The notes beneath the pieces are model-generated. The model saw only the letters and a program-made list of their open reading frames with translations, did no database searches and was not told the DNA's origin. Below, in pieces: positions 26,236 through 38,011 of a stretch of DNA of 64,000 nt. Each line of letters begins with the position of its first letter. Position 1 is the stretch's first letter. This stretch comes from Siphonodentalium dalli (Eukaryota; Mollusca; Scaphopoda; Gadilida; Siphonodentaliidae). The stretch lies in the NCBI GenBank assembly GCA_032622095.1, contig CP136063.1, positions 116,828,723 to 116,892,722 of the forward strand. Reading direction: 5' to 3'. The position numbers were made by a program, and so were the translations under genes.

Positions 26236-26567
26236 TCATTAATTTAAGAATTTGAGTGTTACTGTCTGTAACCACCTCTGAAATTGTCCTCTTCTCCATA
26301 ACCACTTTCATCGCTTTCTCAAATCCAGATTTTTCCATTACCACACTGTTGAAGTTTGTCTCCCGCACATCAACACATTGAAGGGCGACAACCTCATGGG
26401 AATGACAGTCCATCAAACTATAGGTACAGAACTGTGCCGAATGCCCAGGACTGTCATTCCTTCCATCCCCCGCCAACAGCATTGGATCATTTGATGACTC
26501 TAGAATATTTTGTTGCATCTGTTTCCAGTATGCATCAACTGTTGGTGCCATATAGTGTGATTGTATT
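26236..26567 (-). CDS. Exon 6 of those placed: first half of the DDE-like catalytic core
   Basis: The acceptor is TTATTTTCAG and the donor is a consensus GTAAGT. The first base completes the Arg codon begun by the previous exon, giving R-IQSHYMAPTVDAYW. The core follows: LLAGDGRNDSPGHSAQFC, YSLMD, and SEVVTDSNTQILKLM just before the donor. The Asp of GDGR and of VVTD are the likely first two catalytic acids by family pattern. The open frame continues past the donor to a stop at 26075, but that stretch loses family similarity and is taken as intron. Confidence 0.85.
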
Positions 26568-27105
26568 CTGAAAATAATTGTATCCATTCTTAAATAAAAG
26601 CTATCAGTAGGTTGTTTAATAGCATCATCTTATCTCCTTTCATGTTATTTTCCAATTTTCCTGTGGGCGATGTGCAAGTGGGGTGGGGGTGGGGGAGATA
26701 TACATGTATTTAGTGTTATACTGGTACATGTTTGGTGCAGTAAAATGCATATTGCTAGACATTTATCAGACAAATTGCTTTAAATTAACACCACTATGCT
26801 AAATTTTCGCACAAAGTCTGAATACAAAAATATTTCAAATCAAGTAATTTCAAGCATGGATTCTGCAATTGTATTATTTGTTAGCCTGCATGTCGTCTGC
26901 TTAGATTTCCTGAACATAACTCCACATGATTAGACACTTCATGCAATGTTTACTTATATAACTGATCGGAGATTATATTGACTAAGCAAAGGATTTAAAT
27001 GAGATTTGAATTGGTAACATGATATCTATGTATGACATTGCGTTACTAGATTCCTGACATGATGTACTGTACATCATCAAGCATAACAAGTTTCACAATA
27101 AATGG

Positions 27106-28623
27106 CAATGATCGGTAGAAAAACAAATGAATGTTAGGCACTAATCAATGATCGGTAGAAAAACAAATGAATGTTAGGCACTAATCAATGATCGGTAGAA
27201 AAACAAATGAATGTTAGGCACTAATCAATGATCGGTAGAAAAACAAATGAATGTTAGGCACTAATCAATGATCGGTAGAAAACCAAATGAATGTTAGGCA
27301 CTAATCAATGATCGGTAGAAAAACAAATGAATGTTAGGCACTAATCAATGATCGGTAGAAAAACAAATGAATGTTAGGCACTAATCAATGATCGGTAGAA
27401 AAACAAATGAATGTTAGGCACTAATCAATGATCGGTAGAAAAACAAATGAATGTTAGGCACTAATCAATGATCGGTAGAAAACCAAATGAATGTTAGGCA
27501 CTAATCAATGATCGGTAGAAAAACAAATGAATGTTAGGCACTAATCAATGATCGGTAGAAAAACAAATGAATGTTAGGCACTAATCAATGATCGGTAGAA
27601 AAACAAATGAATGTTAGGCACTAATCAATGATCGGTAGAAAAACAAATGAATGTTAGGCACTAATCAATGATCGGTAGAAAAACAAATGAATGTTAGGCA
27701 CTAATCAATGATCGGTAGAAAAACAAATGAATGTTAGGCACTAATCAATGATCGGTAGAAAAACAAATGAATGTTAGGCACTAATCAATGATCGGTAGAA
27801 AAACAAATGAATGTTAGGCACTAATCAATGATCGGTAGAAAAACAAATGAATGTTAGGCACTAATCAATGATCGGTAGAAAAACAAATGAATGTTAGGCA
27901 CTAATCAATGATCGGTAGAAAAACAAATGAATGTTAGGCACTAATCAATGATCGGTAGAAAAACAAATGAATGTTAGGCACTAATCAATGATCGGTAGAA
28001 AAACAAATGAATGTTAGGCACTAATCAATGATCGGTAGAAAAACAAATGAATGTTAGGCACTAATCAATGATCGGTAGAAAAACAAATGAATGTTAGGCA
28101 CTAATCAATGATCGGTAGAAAAACAAATGAATGTTAGGCACTAATCAATGATCGGTAGAAAAACAAATGAATGTTAGGCACTAATCAATGATCGGTAGAA
28201 AAACAAATGAATGTTAGGCACTAATCAATGATCGGTAGAAAAACAAATGAATGTTAGGCACTAATCAATGATCGGTAGAAAAACAAATGAATGTTAGGCA
28301 CTAATCAATGATCGGTAGAAAAACAAATGAATGTTAGGCACTAATCAATGATCGGTAGAAAAACAAATGAATGTTAGGCACTAATCAATGATCGGTAGAA
28401 AAACAAATGAATGTTAGGCACTAATCAATGATCGGTAGAAAAACAAATGAATGTTAGGCACTAATCAATGATCGGTAGAAAAACAAATGAATGTTAGGCA
28501 CTAATCAATGATCGGTAGAAAAACAAATGAATGTTAGGCACTAATCAATGATCGGTAGAAAAACAAATGAATGTTAGGCACTAATCAATGATCGGTAGAA
28601 AAACAAATGAATGTTATGCACTA
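27106..28623. repeat. 40-bp minisatellite, about 38 nearly identical copies
   Basis: The unit starts ATCGGTAGAAAAACAAATGA and continues with ATGTTAGGCACTAATCAATG. Starts fall every 40 bases from 27111 to 28591. The only differences I see are an A-to-C change (AACCAAATGA) at 27281 and again at 27481, and G-to-T in the last copy. The array lies inside an intron and ends about 75 bases from the donor of the preceding exon (28697). Confidence 0.97.
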
Positions 28624-28697
28624 CAGGTAATCTTCCTATTTAAACTAAAAGACAATAGATCAGCAATGTTACATAAATGAATTAGAGTATAAATTAC

Positions 28698-29126
28698 CGG
28701 TAAAAATTCATTTCATTGATGAATCCAAGGTTCAGAAACTTGCAAAACATTGCTAGCTTCAAAAAGCTGTTCCCCGACAAAGCTGTGCATGCAGGTACCA
28801 GCAGATTCCCGGCTCGCATTCCATCAATCCGTGGCTGTGAAAACCAGGTCCCTTTAGAATGATCAGCATTGGAACATCTCCAGCTGATGGCCATGCATGT
28901 GGCGATAAACTTATCCTCATATAGAAGTTGACCCTTACAAATTTGGCACTTTTCTCCTACACAACTTCTCACCAACTTTGTAAGGCATCCGCTGAATGCT
29001 ATACATTTTTTATCAGCAATTGCTTCTCGGTTAGCCACTTTGAGATCAAGGAAACCCTAGATAGTTTCATTTTCTGGCAACTCCCAGTCCTCATCACTGA
29101 GGTTGACATTCCCGGCATCTAGATCT
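28698..29126 (-). CDS. Exon 5 of those placed: Cys-containing region of the transposase-like gene, with an in-frame TAG
   Basis: The 429-nt exon has acceptor TATTTTCCAG and donor GTAATT. It starts DLDAGNVNLSDEDWELPENE and meets an in-frame TAG at 29057-29059 after ETI. It then continues in the same frame with GFLDLKVANREAIADKKC and the family block: two CxxC-like cysteines (CQIC), GTWFSQP, DGMRAGNLL, LSGNSF and FINEMNFYR. The frame is open after the stop to the donor, so this is a single nonsense change rather than general decay. There is no ATG shortly after the stop: the codon at the start of VANREA is GTG. Confidence 0.85.
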
Positions 29127-29644
29127 CTGGAAAATAGGAAAGGATTATGAGAAACTTGCTGTGCACAGTTCATATATTAGGGTCTATGTGTGCTTTATGC
29201 TGACATCATGTGTGATTCATGTTTGGTGGCTGGTCGAATATCATCGAACAAAAAAAATTGTTAGGAATAAAAATGTACAAAAACCAATAGTCTGAAAGAG
29301 ACAACATGTCAATCTGAACACCTTGTCAATTGGATGCTAAAAGTCCAAGGCTATGAACTAGTTTATTGGTAATGATCATAAATTTGCATACATATGTACT
29401 GGTTATGATGGCAGTATGTCAAAAACACCTATTAGTACCTATAATGAACATAACATAATAATGTTCCCTTCTATTCCAAAGAGACATGATATCATTTTCT
29501 ACAAAAGACATGGTGACCAGACCTGTTTACTTTTAAAATTGGAAATCTGGAGATTTGTGCTCAGAAAGAGGGAGATTTAGTGAAAAATCTGGAGATTTTT
29601 TTCAATAAGAGTATCACGAAAAAAAACTTCATATTTTCATTTAA

Positions 29645-29905
29645 AAGTACTCAATCCGATAAAACTCCTCTCAATTACTATTTCAATGGCTTCGGGGGTC
29701 AAAAATATTTGATTCCAGTCGAGGAAGTCACCCATCAAAGCTCAGATTTGTTAGATATCGATTTTAGAAATCTATTATTTTTCATTATCGGGAATACTTT
29801 CTGGCCCAGAACACAGTCAAAATTGCGTTATTATTACCAGTTGATTTTAGTGTTATCCATCCTTGTCTGTTTGAATAGTGTTTTGGTGTACACATCTCGA
29901 GCAGA
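29645..29905. mobile_element. AGGTACTCAATC-family MITE, truncated copy
   Basis: TTAA then AAGTACTCAATCCGATAAAA, GGCTTCGGGGGTCAAAAATA and TTAGATATCGATTTTAGAAA match the copy at 6781-7249. Similarity ends near TACACATCTCGAGCAGATTA, with no right end. The 130-codon plus-strand frame over it is this repeat and not a gene. Confidence 0.7.
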
Positions 29906-30074
29906 TTACGAAATTGAATGCATTGGTGACATCATGATCATTGATAAAAAAAAATTCTATAACTTCTTTTGATGATAAATTCTAAATTGTCATCATCTAA
30001 TTAATACCGGTATGTATAATTTAATTTGACCTTACAAAGCAGAAGTAGAGTTCTTTCTATCAATAAATACATAC

Positions 30075-30152
30075 CCTTCAGAAATGAATGAAGTATCTAT
30101 GTGCTCATCATAATCCTTATTCTCAACATCATCATCATCATCATCAAAAAAC
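30075..30152 (-). CDS. Exon 4 of those placed: poly-Asp segment of the transposase-like gene
   Basis: The 78-nt exon has acceptor TTTAAAG and donor GTATGT. It encodes a run of six Asp (FFDDDDDDVENKDYDEH) and then IDTSFISEG. The Asp run is coded by pure GAT repeats, so its length could vary between individuals. Both phases fit the neighbouring exons: AG+G at the left join and GG+A at the right. Confidence 0.65.
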
Positions 30153-30289
30153 CTTTAAAAACACAAAGAACAAGCCATTAAAGACTACAGACTAAGACTG
30201 AGTTAGTCAATTGACTAAAATGTGATAAGTGACAAGAAATTTCTTAGTTGAGTGCAGAACTACTTTTTGTACCTATCCATTAAGAATTT

Positions 30290-30850
30290 GTTCACGCTGA
30301 CTGAGTTAGCCTATTTGAAGTAATGAACACCCATTCTGAGTCTGTGCCCACATAGATTCGATATATTTTGCCAGTACTAGTAATCATACATGTATGAGGT
30401 CACAGATACAATTTCCAAAGTGCATTGTGATGTTCCAATATACATGTAATTGTACATCTGTTCTGTGTCAATATTCGAACCCATGTTCAGACTGATATGC
30501 TTTCAAACTAGATAAAAGGGTTTTCTTTTTGAGGATGTCCCCATAACCGAGGTAGTTGAGTCATGGCTCAGATAATCGCAGTCTTAGCTAGATGAGGTTG
30601 GCAACGTGTTCGAACCCTGACATGGGCGAAAATTGGGACTGATTTTCAAGCTTGATCTGAGTTGAGGGACATCTCAATGTGCCATTTTTATTCATACATG
30701 ACCATTTCTATAACAAACGAGAATTTGTTCATGCTCACTCAATTAAGACCATTTGACACAATGAACACTCACAATGAGTCCGTGCCTCCATAACTCTGAT
30801 ATATATAAAAGCCAATTGTTTGTCAGTCTGTATCTGTCTGTAACTCTGTT
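30290..30850 (+). repeat. Direct repeat pair and possible SINE head
   Basis: GAACACCCATTCTGAGTCTG at 30326 and GAACACTCACAATGAGTCCG at about 30762 sit in matching contexts 425-435 bases apart. Between them, TCATGGCTCAGATAATC and GTGTTCGAACCCTG (30610) resemble pol III A and B boxes. The SINE reading is weak. Confidence 0.4.
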
Positions 30851-31855
30851 ACAATTTAAAAAATTGTGATTGTTTAAAAATATATCCCCCTCATGTCTGA
30901 TTGCGCCCAAATTTGTATCATATACTGCGGCACATCTTAGAATACGACAAGAAATATTTCAGGTCAATCGATAGTACAAGACGACCCGCGATATAACGCC
31001 ATTTCCAAGAGGTTACCAAGACAATACTTTCACTAATACAATATGTCTTTACGAAGACGAATGTGTTTTCAATAACATCCATCAATATAGAACATCAAGG
31101 CCTAATTCCGGAGTAACTACGTGCACCATTTACGGGCTTGCTTTATTTCTTTATCAGTGATGTATTGGTGACAATATCTTTCTGCATGTCATGTTTGTCA
31201 CTACGTCATTTTTGATGGGCAATGATGCAATCCCTAGAATTAATATAAATTCCAGAGGCGTGTACTTGTCATTATAATAGTTTCAAATTAAGTACTGAAG
31301 TAGTTCAACACTCAACTCAGAAATAGAGTCACAATGATTATATGAATGCATTAATGCAGTTTATTCATAGTAAAGTGTCAAATATTCATGATTTGCTATT
31401 TCTCCATTTGTCAGTCCCAATTCAACAAATCTGATAAATTATTCTGATCAAAGCAGTCATAACAGATGAGTAAAAATTTCAATTTAAAAGGTTTCGGAAT
31501 TAAAGAGATGTTAATTTCAGGTGGATTTGCGACCAGCTAAGATCCCTAGTTGTGTGACTATTTAACTTGATAAAATGAACACTGCTTACAGCTACCTGTA
31601 TATGACTGTTTTTTTAAATTATAATGTCAGATTAAAGTGTCAATGACACTGTAGCTCAAATTGGAGAGGTGATGTCATAAATAACAGTCAATAGAGCAAC
31701 AAGGAATGGAGCTTAAGCAATACCAGAGGGCAACCGAATCAACCATAAGAGTCGTATGAAGTTTGGGATCAATTGGATGCAAACTGTTGGCTGTGTAGGG
31801 CGTTACAAAGTATTTAGTCACACAAAGAGTAAAATCCAAGGTGGCTGCTGACATC

Positions 31856-32990
31856 AGGCCTGGAAATCTCAAGGCGGGCTGGCGGGCTGCCCGCCTACAG
31901 CCCGCCTAGAATTTTCCAAGGCGGGCTTTTTATAGCCCGCCTCGTCTACGATAGGACATTTATTATTTAGTTATTTTATTGTGTTTAATGAGTAAAATAC
32001 TGCATCGAAATCGTAATTATATTGTACAGTGTGGGGACTGTGCGCATGCGTGACTTGACGGTAATGTCAAATGGGAATTATACCGGAATCAGTAAATTCC
32101 GGAACGAACTGTTTCGTAAATCTGATCTTTTGATCGATTCTCACACATTTTATGACCAAAATAAATAATTTCTCTTCATAAGATTGAGCTTACAATATAT
32201 TTCACTGGATAAAATGACACATGTTTGTGGATAGTGAGAACCAAATGTCACTGTCCCAATTAAGTTCAACCTTTTGTTCCGTGTCCGGTTCCTATCAGTG
32301 AACATTGTATTTAGCTTGCAGCCGTCTTTTATCGCTTCGATTGACAATATTTTAATATAATTAGCTAAATGTATCCACGTATTCTCGTTTACACTGTTAT
32401 TCAATTATTAAAGTTCAGAAACTATTTTCTATGTCCCCAATTGCAAACACCCAGTAAATCTATAGATAGCGACTTGACCGCTGCAAGCAGCAGTCTGCGA
32501 TCGACAATGGAATATGGATTACTTTGAGAGAAAAAGCAGTCAATATTCAAGTGCAAATATACTGGATTTAATATTGTTCTTGATTGTGTATTTTACGTAA
32601 AATTACACTTTCATGGAGAATGCTTTTAATGTGGACAAACTCACCCAATTCCATTGCATGGGTTGGACACCGATTGACAAATTGTTGAGTGCAAATACTC
32701 TTACATTTTGTTTCTTGTACATATAGATTATCACAACATATAAAACCATTTTATTACCATAATTACTGTGGGGGATTTTGACATTCACAACTCTGTGGAC
32801 ACTTTGTTTCCACATGAAGAAAATTAATTTAAATGGAGTTATACAACATCAAAAATAGACAAACTAACGGCAGTAGTAACTCAGATAAAATAAATCATAA
32901 CTTTAAAAGTTGAGGAGGGCTATAGCCCTCCTAGGCATATCTAGGAGGGCTATTAATAGCCCTCCTGGATTTTCTTGATCGCCAGCCCTG
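31856..32990. mobile_element. hAT-like element with GCGGGCT/AGCCCGCC subterminal repeats
   Basis: Ends CAGGCCTGG and CCAGCCCTG are inverted. TGACATC occurs directly on both sides, a 6-7 bp duplication whose exact borders are unclear. Near the left end AGGCGGGCT and AGCCCGCC alternate; near the right end AGGAGGGCTA and TAGCCCTCCT do so. An 84-codon minus frame inside is not recognised. Confidence 0.65.
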
Positions 32991-33414
32991 TGACATCCAT
33001 GTTTTTTCGAAAATAACTGTTCAACTAGTTCTTATCTAGAAGTTATCCTAAACATACCTGTAATATTTTCCAAATTTTTACCCAATAAACGTGGGCTGCG
33101 TGATGTGATATGCTAATGGATTCAGATGTGAAATCCAAGATGGCCACTGGTGACCATGGTTTTAGTGAATATGGGCTTCAATCTAGAGGTCACACCAAAG
33201 ATCCGTTTGGAGGCGACTGGTTGAGGGATGTGGCTTGTGCCGAAGGATTTTCTCATGCAAAGAGTAAAATCCAAGATGGCTACGGGTGGCCATATATTTT
33301 TTTTTAATTTGGAAAATTTTAGGACGCCCATCTGGTGGTCACCCATAAGAACCTTATCAAGTAACCATCAGATGAGGGATGTGGTCTGTAGGGTGCGCCA
33401 AAGTATTTAGTCAT

Positions 33415-34373
33415 CAAGCCTGGATATAAGAGGTCGGACACGGTCATTGACCGAGCCAAATACACCGATGACCGGCGCCGCCATATTATCGTCCGTCAGT
33501 TTGTCCGGCGCCCATTATCTTCACAAAAAATATATAATGAAGGGGAAAACAACAAGTAGATGTATTAACCACGGCAAAGGCATTCAATTACCACTACTGT
33601 GCACTAAATATCAAATCCCCCCACCAATACAACGCGTTTTACCGAAAACATGTTAATGATCCGTTCCGTATATACAGGTATTACAGGACCTATAAATGTA
33701 ATTTTAATGCAACCTCTAACCTAAATTGTCCGCGATTGATCGCAAACTGCGAATTATCGCTGCCATCACGTCCGCACTATTTACGACTTTCTATTTTTAG
33801 AACGTGAAAAACCCAGAAAAAATGGCTGCCACTGGGGGGAAACTCCAACCAAGAAATACACTTCGTCGTGTTTTTCTCGTTTGACGTAAGATACACGGAG
33901 ATGTCACAAGTTAAATCAGCACAAGTGTAATATATTCCACAAGTTAAGGGTGTTAGTTGGAGATATAGCGGAAGAAATTCCGAAAAAAATCATACCGGGT
34001 AGTTTTTAAATCGCCGCGTTTTGAAACATGTGCTCGTGTTTACTTGGGGGAAGCACGGCGTATAATATTTTTGAAACTGGAAAAGAATTCAGCAGAGACA
34101 TACTGTAAATGACAGCCTTGTCTGACTTTGCACCCCTGTCACATTATGACATGATAATATGAGCTTCAGCTAAAAGTGATGTAAAACACCATAATTCATA
34201 ACATGGTACATCAATGAATCTAATTTGTGCATTGGAATGGGCTAAAAAACAACTAATTGCTGCTATTTATTGATACCAGGTAAATGACAGACACACTTTT
34301 CAAATGTCAGACGCCGAATCTTTGGTACCTGTCATTTTGTCAGACACTCAAAAAAATATTATATCCAGGCTTG
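33415..34373. mobile_element. hAT-like non-autonomous element
   Basis: Perfect 15-base ends CAAGCCTGGATATAA and TTATATCCAGGCTTG are nearly matched, with an exact 8-bp duplication TTAGTCAT at 33407-33414 and 34374-34381. The rejoined flanks give the family B motif TTTAGTCATACAAAGAG. No transposase is seen. Confidence 0.85.
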
Positions 34374-34532
34374 TTAGTCATACAAAGAGTGATGATCTCG
34401 TGAGGAATGTGGCCTATATGTTGTGATATAGGAAATTCTTGACGGTGGGTGGACACAGACGACGGAGGCCAACCCATGACAATGGGTCAATTGAGTTTGT
34501 CAAGTTGAGCTACATGTAATAAAACTACAAAC

Positions 34533-34602
34533 CTTGAGAGAGTTCTTGGTCTACTGGCCATTGGCGTTGAATGTTTTGGTCCGATAAAACCTTCATCCCC
34601 AT
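34533..34602 (-). CDS. Exon 3 of those placed: transposase-like gene
   Basis: This 70-nt exon follows a run of eight T ending in AG and is followed by donor GTTTGT. Its first two bases complete an Asp codon with the G left by the preceding exon, giving GDEGFIGPKHSTPMASRP. It ends in phase 2. A hAT-like insertion and an older repeat lie just left of it, and a TTAA MITE lies 267 bp to its right, so this intron region has been hit repeatedly. Confidence 0.6.
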
Positions 34603-34868
34603 CTAAAAAAAAATCAGGGTATGTTCCATGTATGTACATATTAATAAACATAAGCAATGTAATAAATATAAATAATCATATAACTGAAGTTTTTAAAGAT
34701 ATGATGACAATGAATACAATTCAAGATGGTGATAATACCAGTAGTTAGTGAAATGAGATGAACAATGAGGTCATGCAATTTAACTGATGAAAATTATGAT
34801 CTGGTAATATTGATAGTATTAAAGGATATCAAATATATGCACATTTATCTAACATTTTTGTATATTAA

Positions 34869-35455
34869 AGGGGTACTGTAAGCCATTTTCATTAAATTTC
34901 CTGTGACAACAACGATCTAATATCGATAATATATAGAAACATAAGTAATTTGAGTCGAAGATGTATTCTGTAAACGCTCAGGTTAATAGGCTATCTTAAA
35001 ATTTAATAATTTAAAAGTTAATAATTTGATATAAATTGAATTTATGACTGGAGCCATAAAATGGCGTCAATTAAATTACGAATTTCCGTAATCAAATAAA
35101 TTAATTGAGGGATACTGGATTGTTAAACCGATCGCACACACGATCGCTTAAAATATTATGATGATACGGGGAGAAGTTACACTCAAGCCACCCACTGACT
35201 AGCGACGATACAATAACTTAAATGATTATATGGGACTAGTATGCCTATAATATAACTTTTATTTGATTCATTTGGTTGAAAACTGTACAAAAATTACTCG
35301 ACAACGACAATTTGTATTTTTGCATTCCGGTAAATTTGTCATCCGTAACACTACTTCGTACTCAACAGACTTTCAAATAATGAAAAAATTGTTACCTTAT
35401 TCTCCGACTCGGAGACTATAGAAACCAACAACAACATTTGGCGTACAGTACCCCT
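34869..35455. mobile_element. TTAA-target MITE, AGGGGTACTGTA family, copy 1
   Basis: Ends AGGGGTACTGTA and TACAGTACCCCT are inverted, with TTAA on each side. The interior matches copy 2 in reverse along its length (AACGATCTAATATCGATAAT, GGAGCCATAAAATGG, CTCGACAACGACAATTTGTA). TTAA targets fit piggyBac or Kolobok superfamilies; the A/G-starting ends favour Kolobok. It lies in an intron of the minus-strand gene. Confidence 0.87.
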
Positions 35456-36146
35456 TTAAGACAAAACAAAAACTAATGAAGTATGAAACTGAGATACAGT
35501 GTATGCCAATAATTTATACAATGAAATATTCACAGGGGTCATTGTATCAACTTTATTCTCAAATCAAGCTTGGGATATCGATTGGGATGATGCTGTTTTT
35601 GGACATAGTCCAATTCCATTACATTTCTATACCGGTAATTGACTTTGCGCCCAGAAATGTGGGCTGGAGTTATCTGTCATGTGTGTCTTCTGATTAGGCC
35701 AAATTGAAGCTTTGCGTATACATGTATGAACATAGTGGGCAGCCTGAGTACCTAAGCATGATGATATCAAACATGCATATATCAGAGGTTCGTTAAATGT
35801 CAAAGTAACGAGATTTATAAGTAAACAAAACATTGTTTTCCACAGAATTTCAATTCGTTGAGCTATCAGAAAATGTATGTAAACAAGTGTATTTAATCAC
35901 CATACCGTTTTCTATCATGAAAAATCATAAATCATTTTGTCTTTATGTGAAAGCCGGGCTCCATTTGTACATGTAGTACGTCTTTTGAATGAAAGTACAT
36001 AATAGAAGAGGAACAGGGCAGAACTCGGTCCAAAAGACTTGCTCTAATTAAGCTTTTGATATGCTGCAATTTCATAAGCTTCCAGTTCCTCATTATATAA
36101 TAGGTTTACAATTATAATTTTGTTACCTGGTCAATTAAATACTCAC

Positions 36147-36244
36147 CAGATTCACTGTCACTCCCTTCTGTGTCTCCATCAGATTCAGAAGCAATTCCGG
36201 TAAATTTTGGATGCCAAGTTTCTAATCCTGCCAACACTGCTTTT
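36147..36244 (-). CDS. Exon 2 of those placed: acidic linker of the transposase-like gene
   Basis: This 98-nt exon has acceptor ACTTTTAG and donor GTGAGT. It encodes KAVLAGLETWHPKFTG, then an acidic Ser-rich run (ASESDGDTEGSDSES). It enters in phase 2 and leaves in phase 1, fitting both neighbours. Acidic linkers ahead of the catalytic core are common in this protein family. The exon is too short to stand on similarity alone; the support is the pair of strong splice sites and the phase chain. Confidence 0.65.
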
Positions 36245-36608
36245 CTAAAAGTAACATAATACTAACAATTAAAATTCAAGTTCAAGCTTATGTGTCAGTA
36301 ACAGTGATACTCAACTTTAACAAGGTACTGAACAGCTGAAAAACATAACTTTAATAGTGCCAAGACGCCCAAGAGCTATTTTACGTTTGACCTTTACTTA
36401 TTTTTAGTGTTTAGTGCAAAGCCAATGCTGTTTTTATTGAGATAATTTTATTAGATTCTGTATGGCAAAAAGGATGGAATTCACCAACGTCAAACAAGGG
36501 CTGGCACTCTGGTAAGAACAGAGGCGGACTGGCAGATCGCGAGACCGGGTACATTCTGATTCCACGTGATTTTCTATCAAGCGAGGATACGAGGTTTTTT
36601 ATGGTTTT

Positions 36609-36629
36609 GGGGGGGGGGGGGGGGGGGGG
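36609..36629 (+). repeat. Poly-G tract of 21
   Basis: An uninterrupted run of 21 G lies between TTTT and TATATGTGG. Similar runs occur at about 9580, 53202 and 56928 (G) and 51201 and 55894 (C). Confidence 0.9.
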
Positions 36630-37487
36630 TATATGTGGTTGGGCCGCAAATGAAACCGTGGGCCGCCACATGTGTTGTTTAACAAGCCTAATCGACTAAT
36701 CGTAATTTTGTCATTAAATAAACACGTCAGCATCAAATAACACCACATAAAGACCCCATTAATCTCGAGATTTTAACAGTAACTCCCAGCTGTAAATACC
36801 AAAAAAATTCCTCACGCACCCCTCCCGGACCCTCCCCCAATTGAAATTTCCAACACAATAGGAACGCTTCAGTTGAGGCCAGTCTAGATGCTATGATTGG
36901 CAAATTTCTTGTATAGTTTTCAAAATTTTCTCACCCCGGGCCGAACAACCGTGGACAGTCCGGTGTGTCCTGGTCTCTTGTCTGTAGCCGTGTGCATTTG
37001 TCTGCAGGTAAAAATATCTGAATGGTCTCATACCGGGAATATATAGAACCATGATTTATGAATATATAGGATATTAGGCCAGAGCACTGAGGTGCAAGGG
37101 GGTGCAAATGGAATTATGCAAAAAACATGTATTTGGTCTGATTCTGATTCAAGAGGGGAGGTGCAGTTGGAATTTCCCAAGGTGGATACCCCCGAACAGA
37201 GACCCTCCCCCACTCGGCACTCCGCAACAGCCTTCCTAGTATGGGGCTCAGCAGGCTCAGGGGAATAAAAAGGCCAATTAACTGAATCTTGAAAATCATC
37301 ATAGATTAGCAACTTGAAAAGTGAAAACAGTACTTCACATGAGATGGAGCGACTGCTCTTGCATCGGTATGCACTCGCAATTTTTAATTCTCGCCAATCT
37401 TGTCAAAATGTTTATGGTCACTGTACTCGTTGGTTCAGTATTGAACTATTTGAATGTATAATTAGACCCTTTCCCATCTAAGTTAAA

Positions 37488-37688
37488 TTGTGGGCATGTG
37501 AAGGTGTAACTGGACATACAGGTAGGTCTATACGGTATACCACAATGACATTCTGTTCGAGAAAATCCAACTGGTGTTTATATTGCGGGAGCAATTACAC
37601 CCGTCTTCTGAATTGCAAGGGCAAAAAAGTGCTCTCAATGTTCTTTCAACATGGCAAGGACTGGAAAAATACAATATACCAGGTATAA
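37488..37688 (+). other. Open frame with Cys pair ending at a good donor site, possible exon, unassigned
   Basis: The frame contains WCLYCGSNYTRLLNCKGKKV and ends near ACCAG followed by GTATAAG, which resembles a donor. It lies on the plus strand, inside an intron of the minus-strand gene. The two CxxC-like cysteines hint at a zinc-binding fold, but no family is recognised and no partner exon was found. Chance is a fair alternative. Confidence 0.2.
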
Positions 37689-38011
37689 GCAACACTAATT
37701 GCATGAAACCAATTCTATGCAGAAGGATATCCTGTTAGATGGAAAATATGACCTTTTCAATTAATGTATGGTACATGTACTAGTACATGTAGCTTGTCAA
37801 AAATTTAAGTACCGGTATACATGTACATAAGATAACAAGAATTTTCTTCAGCAAGTATTGGTACAGCTCTTTTTCCTTTATTCAGATAACTTACAATTTA
37901 TGAATAAATATATGGATACTTTTGAACAAAATGAGTAAAAACACCATGTTTGTTTGATACACTAGTACAGGCATATATATTTTTTGAGACATTGAATGTC
38001 ACGTCACGTAC

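Larger units (their letters stand above)
31632..34515 (-). repeat. Decayed family B element, reverse orientation, split by two insertions
   Basis: Reading left to right: tail GTGTCAATGACACTGTAGCT, monomer pieces (AAAGAGTAAAATCCAAG), and a head piece near 34500 (AAGTTGAGCTACATGTAA). It lies between two exons of the minus-strand gene. The hAT-like elements at 31856 and 33415 sit inside monomers. Confidence 0.7.

Noticed and set aside
27106-28623. CRISPR-like array
   Set aside because: The 40-base units are contiguous with no variable spacers, and the context is an animal intron.
29580-29972. 130-codon plus-strand frame
   Set aside because: It coincides with a truncated TTAA MITE whose other copies are not open.
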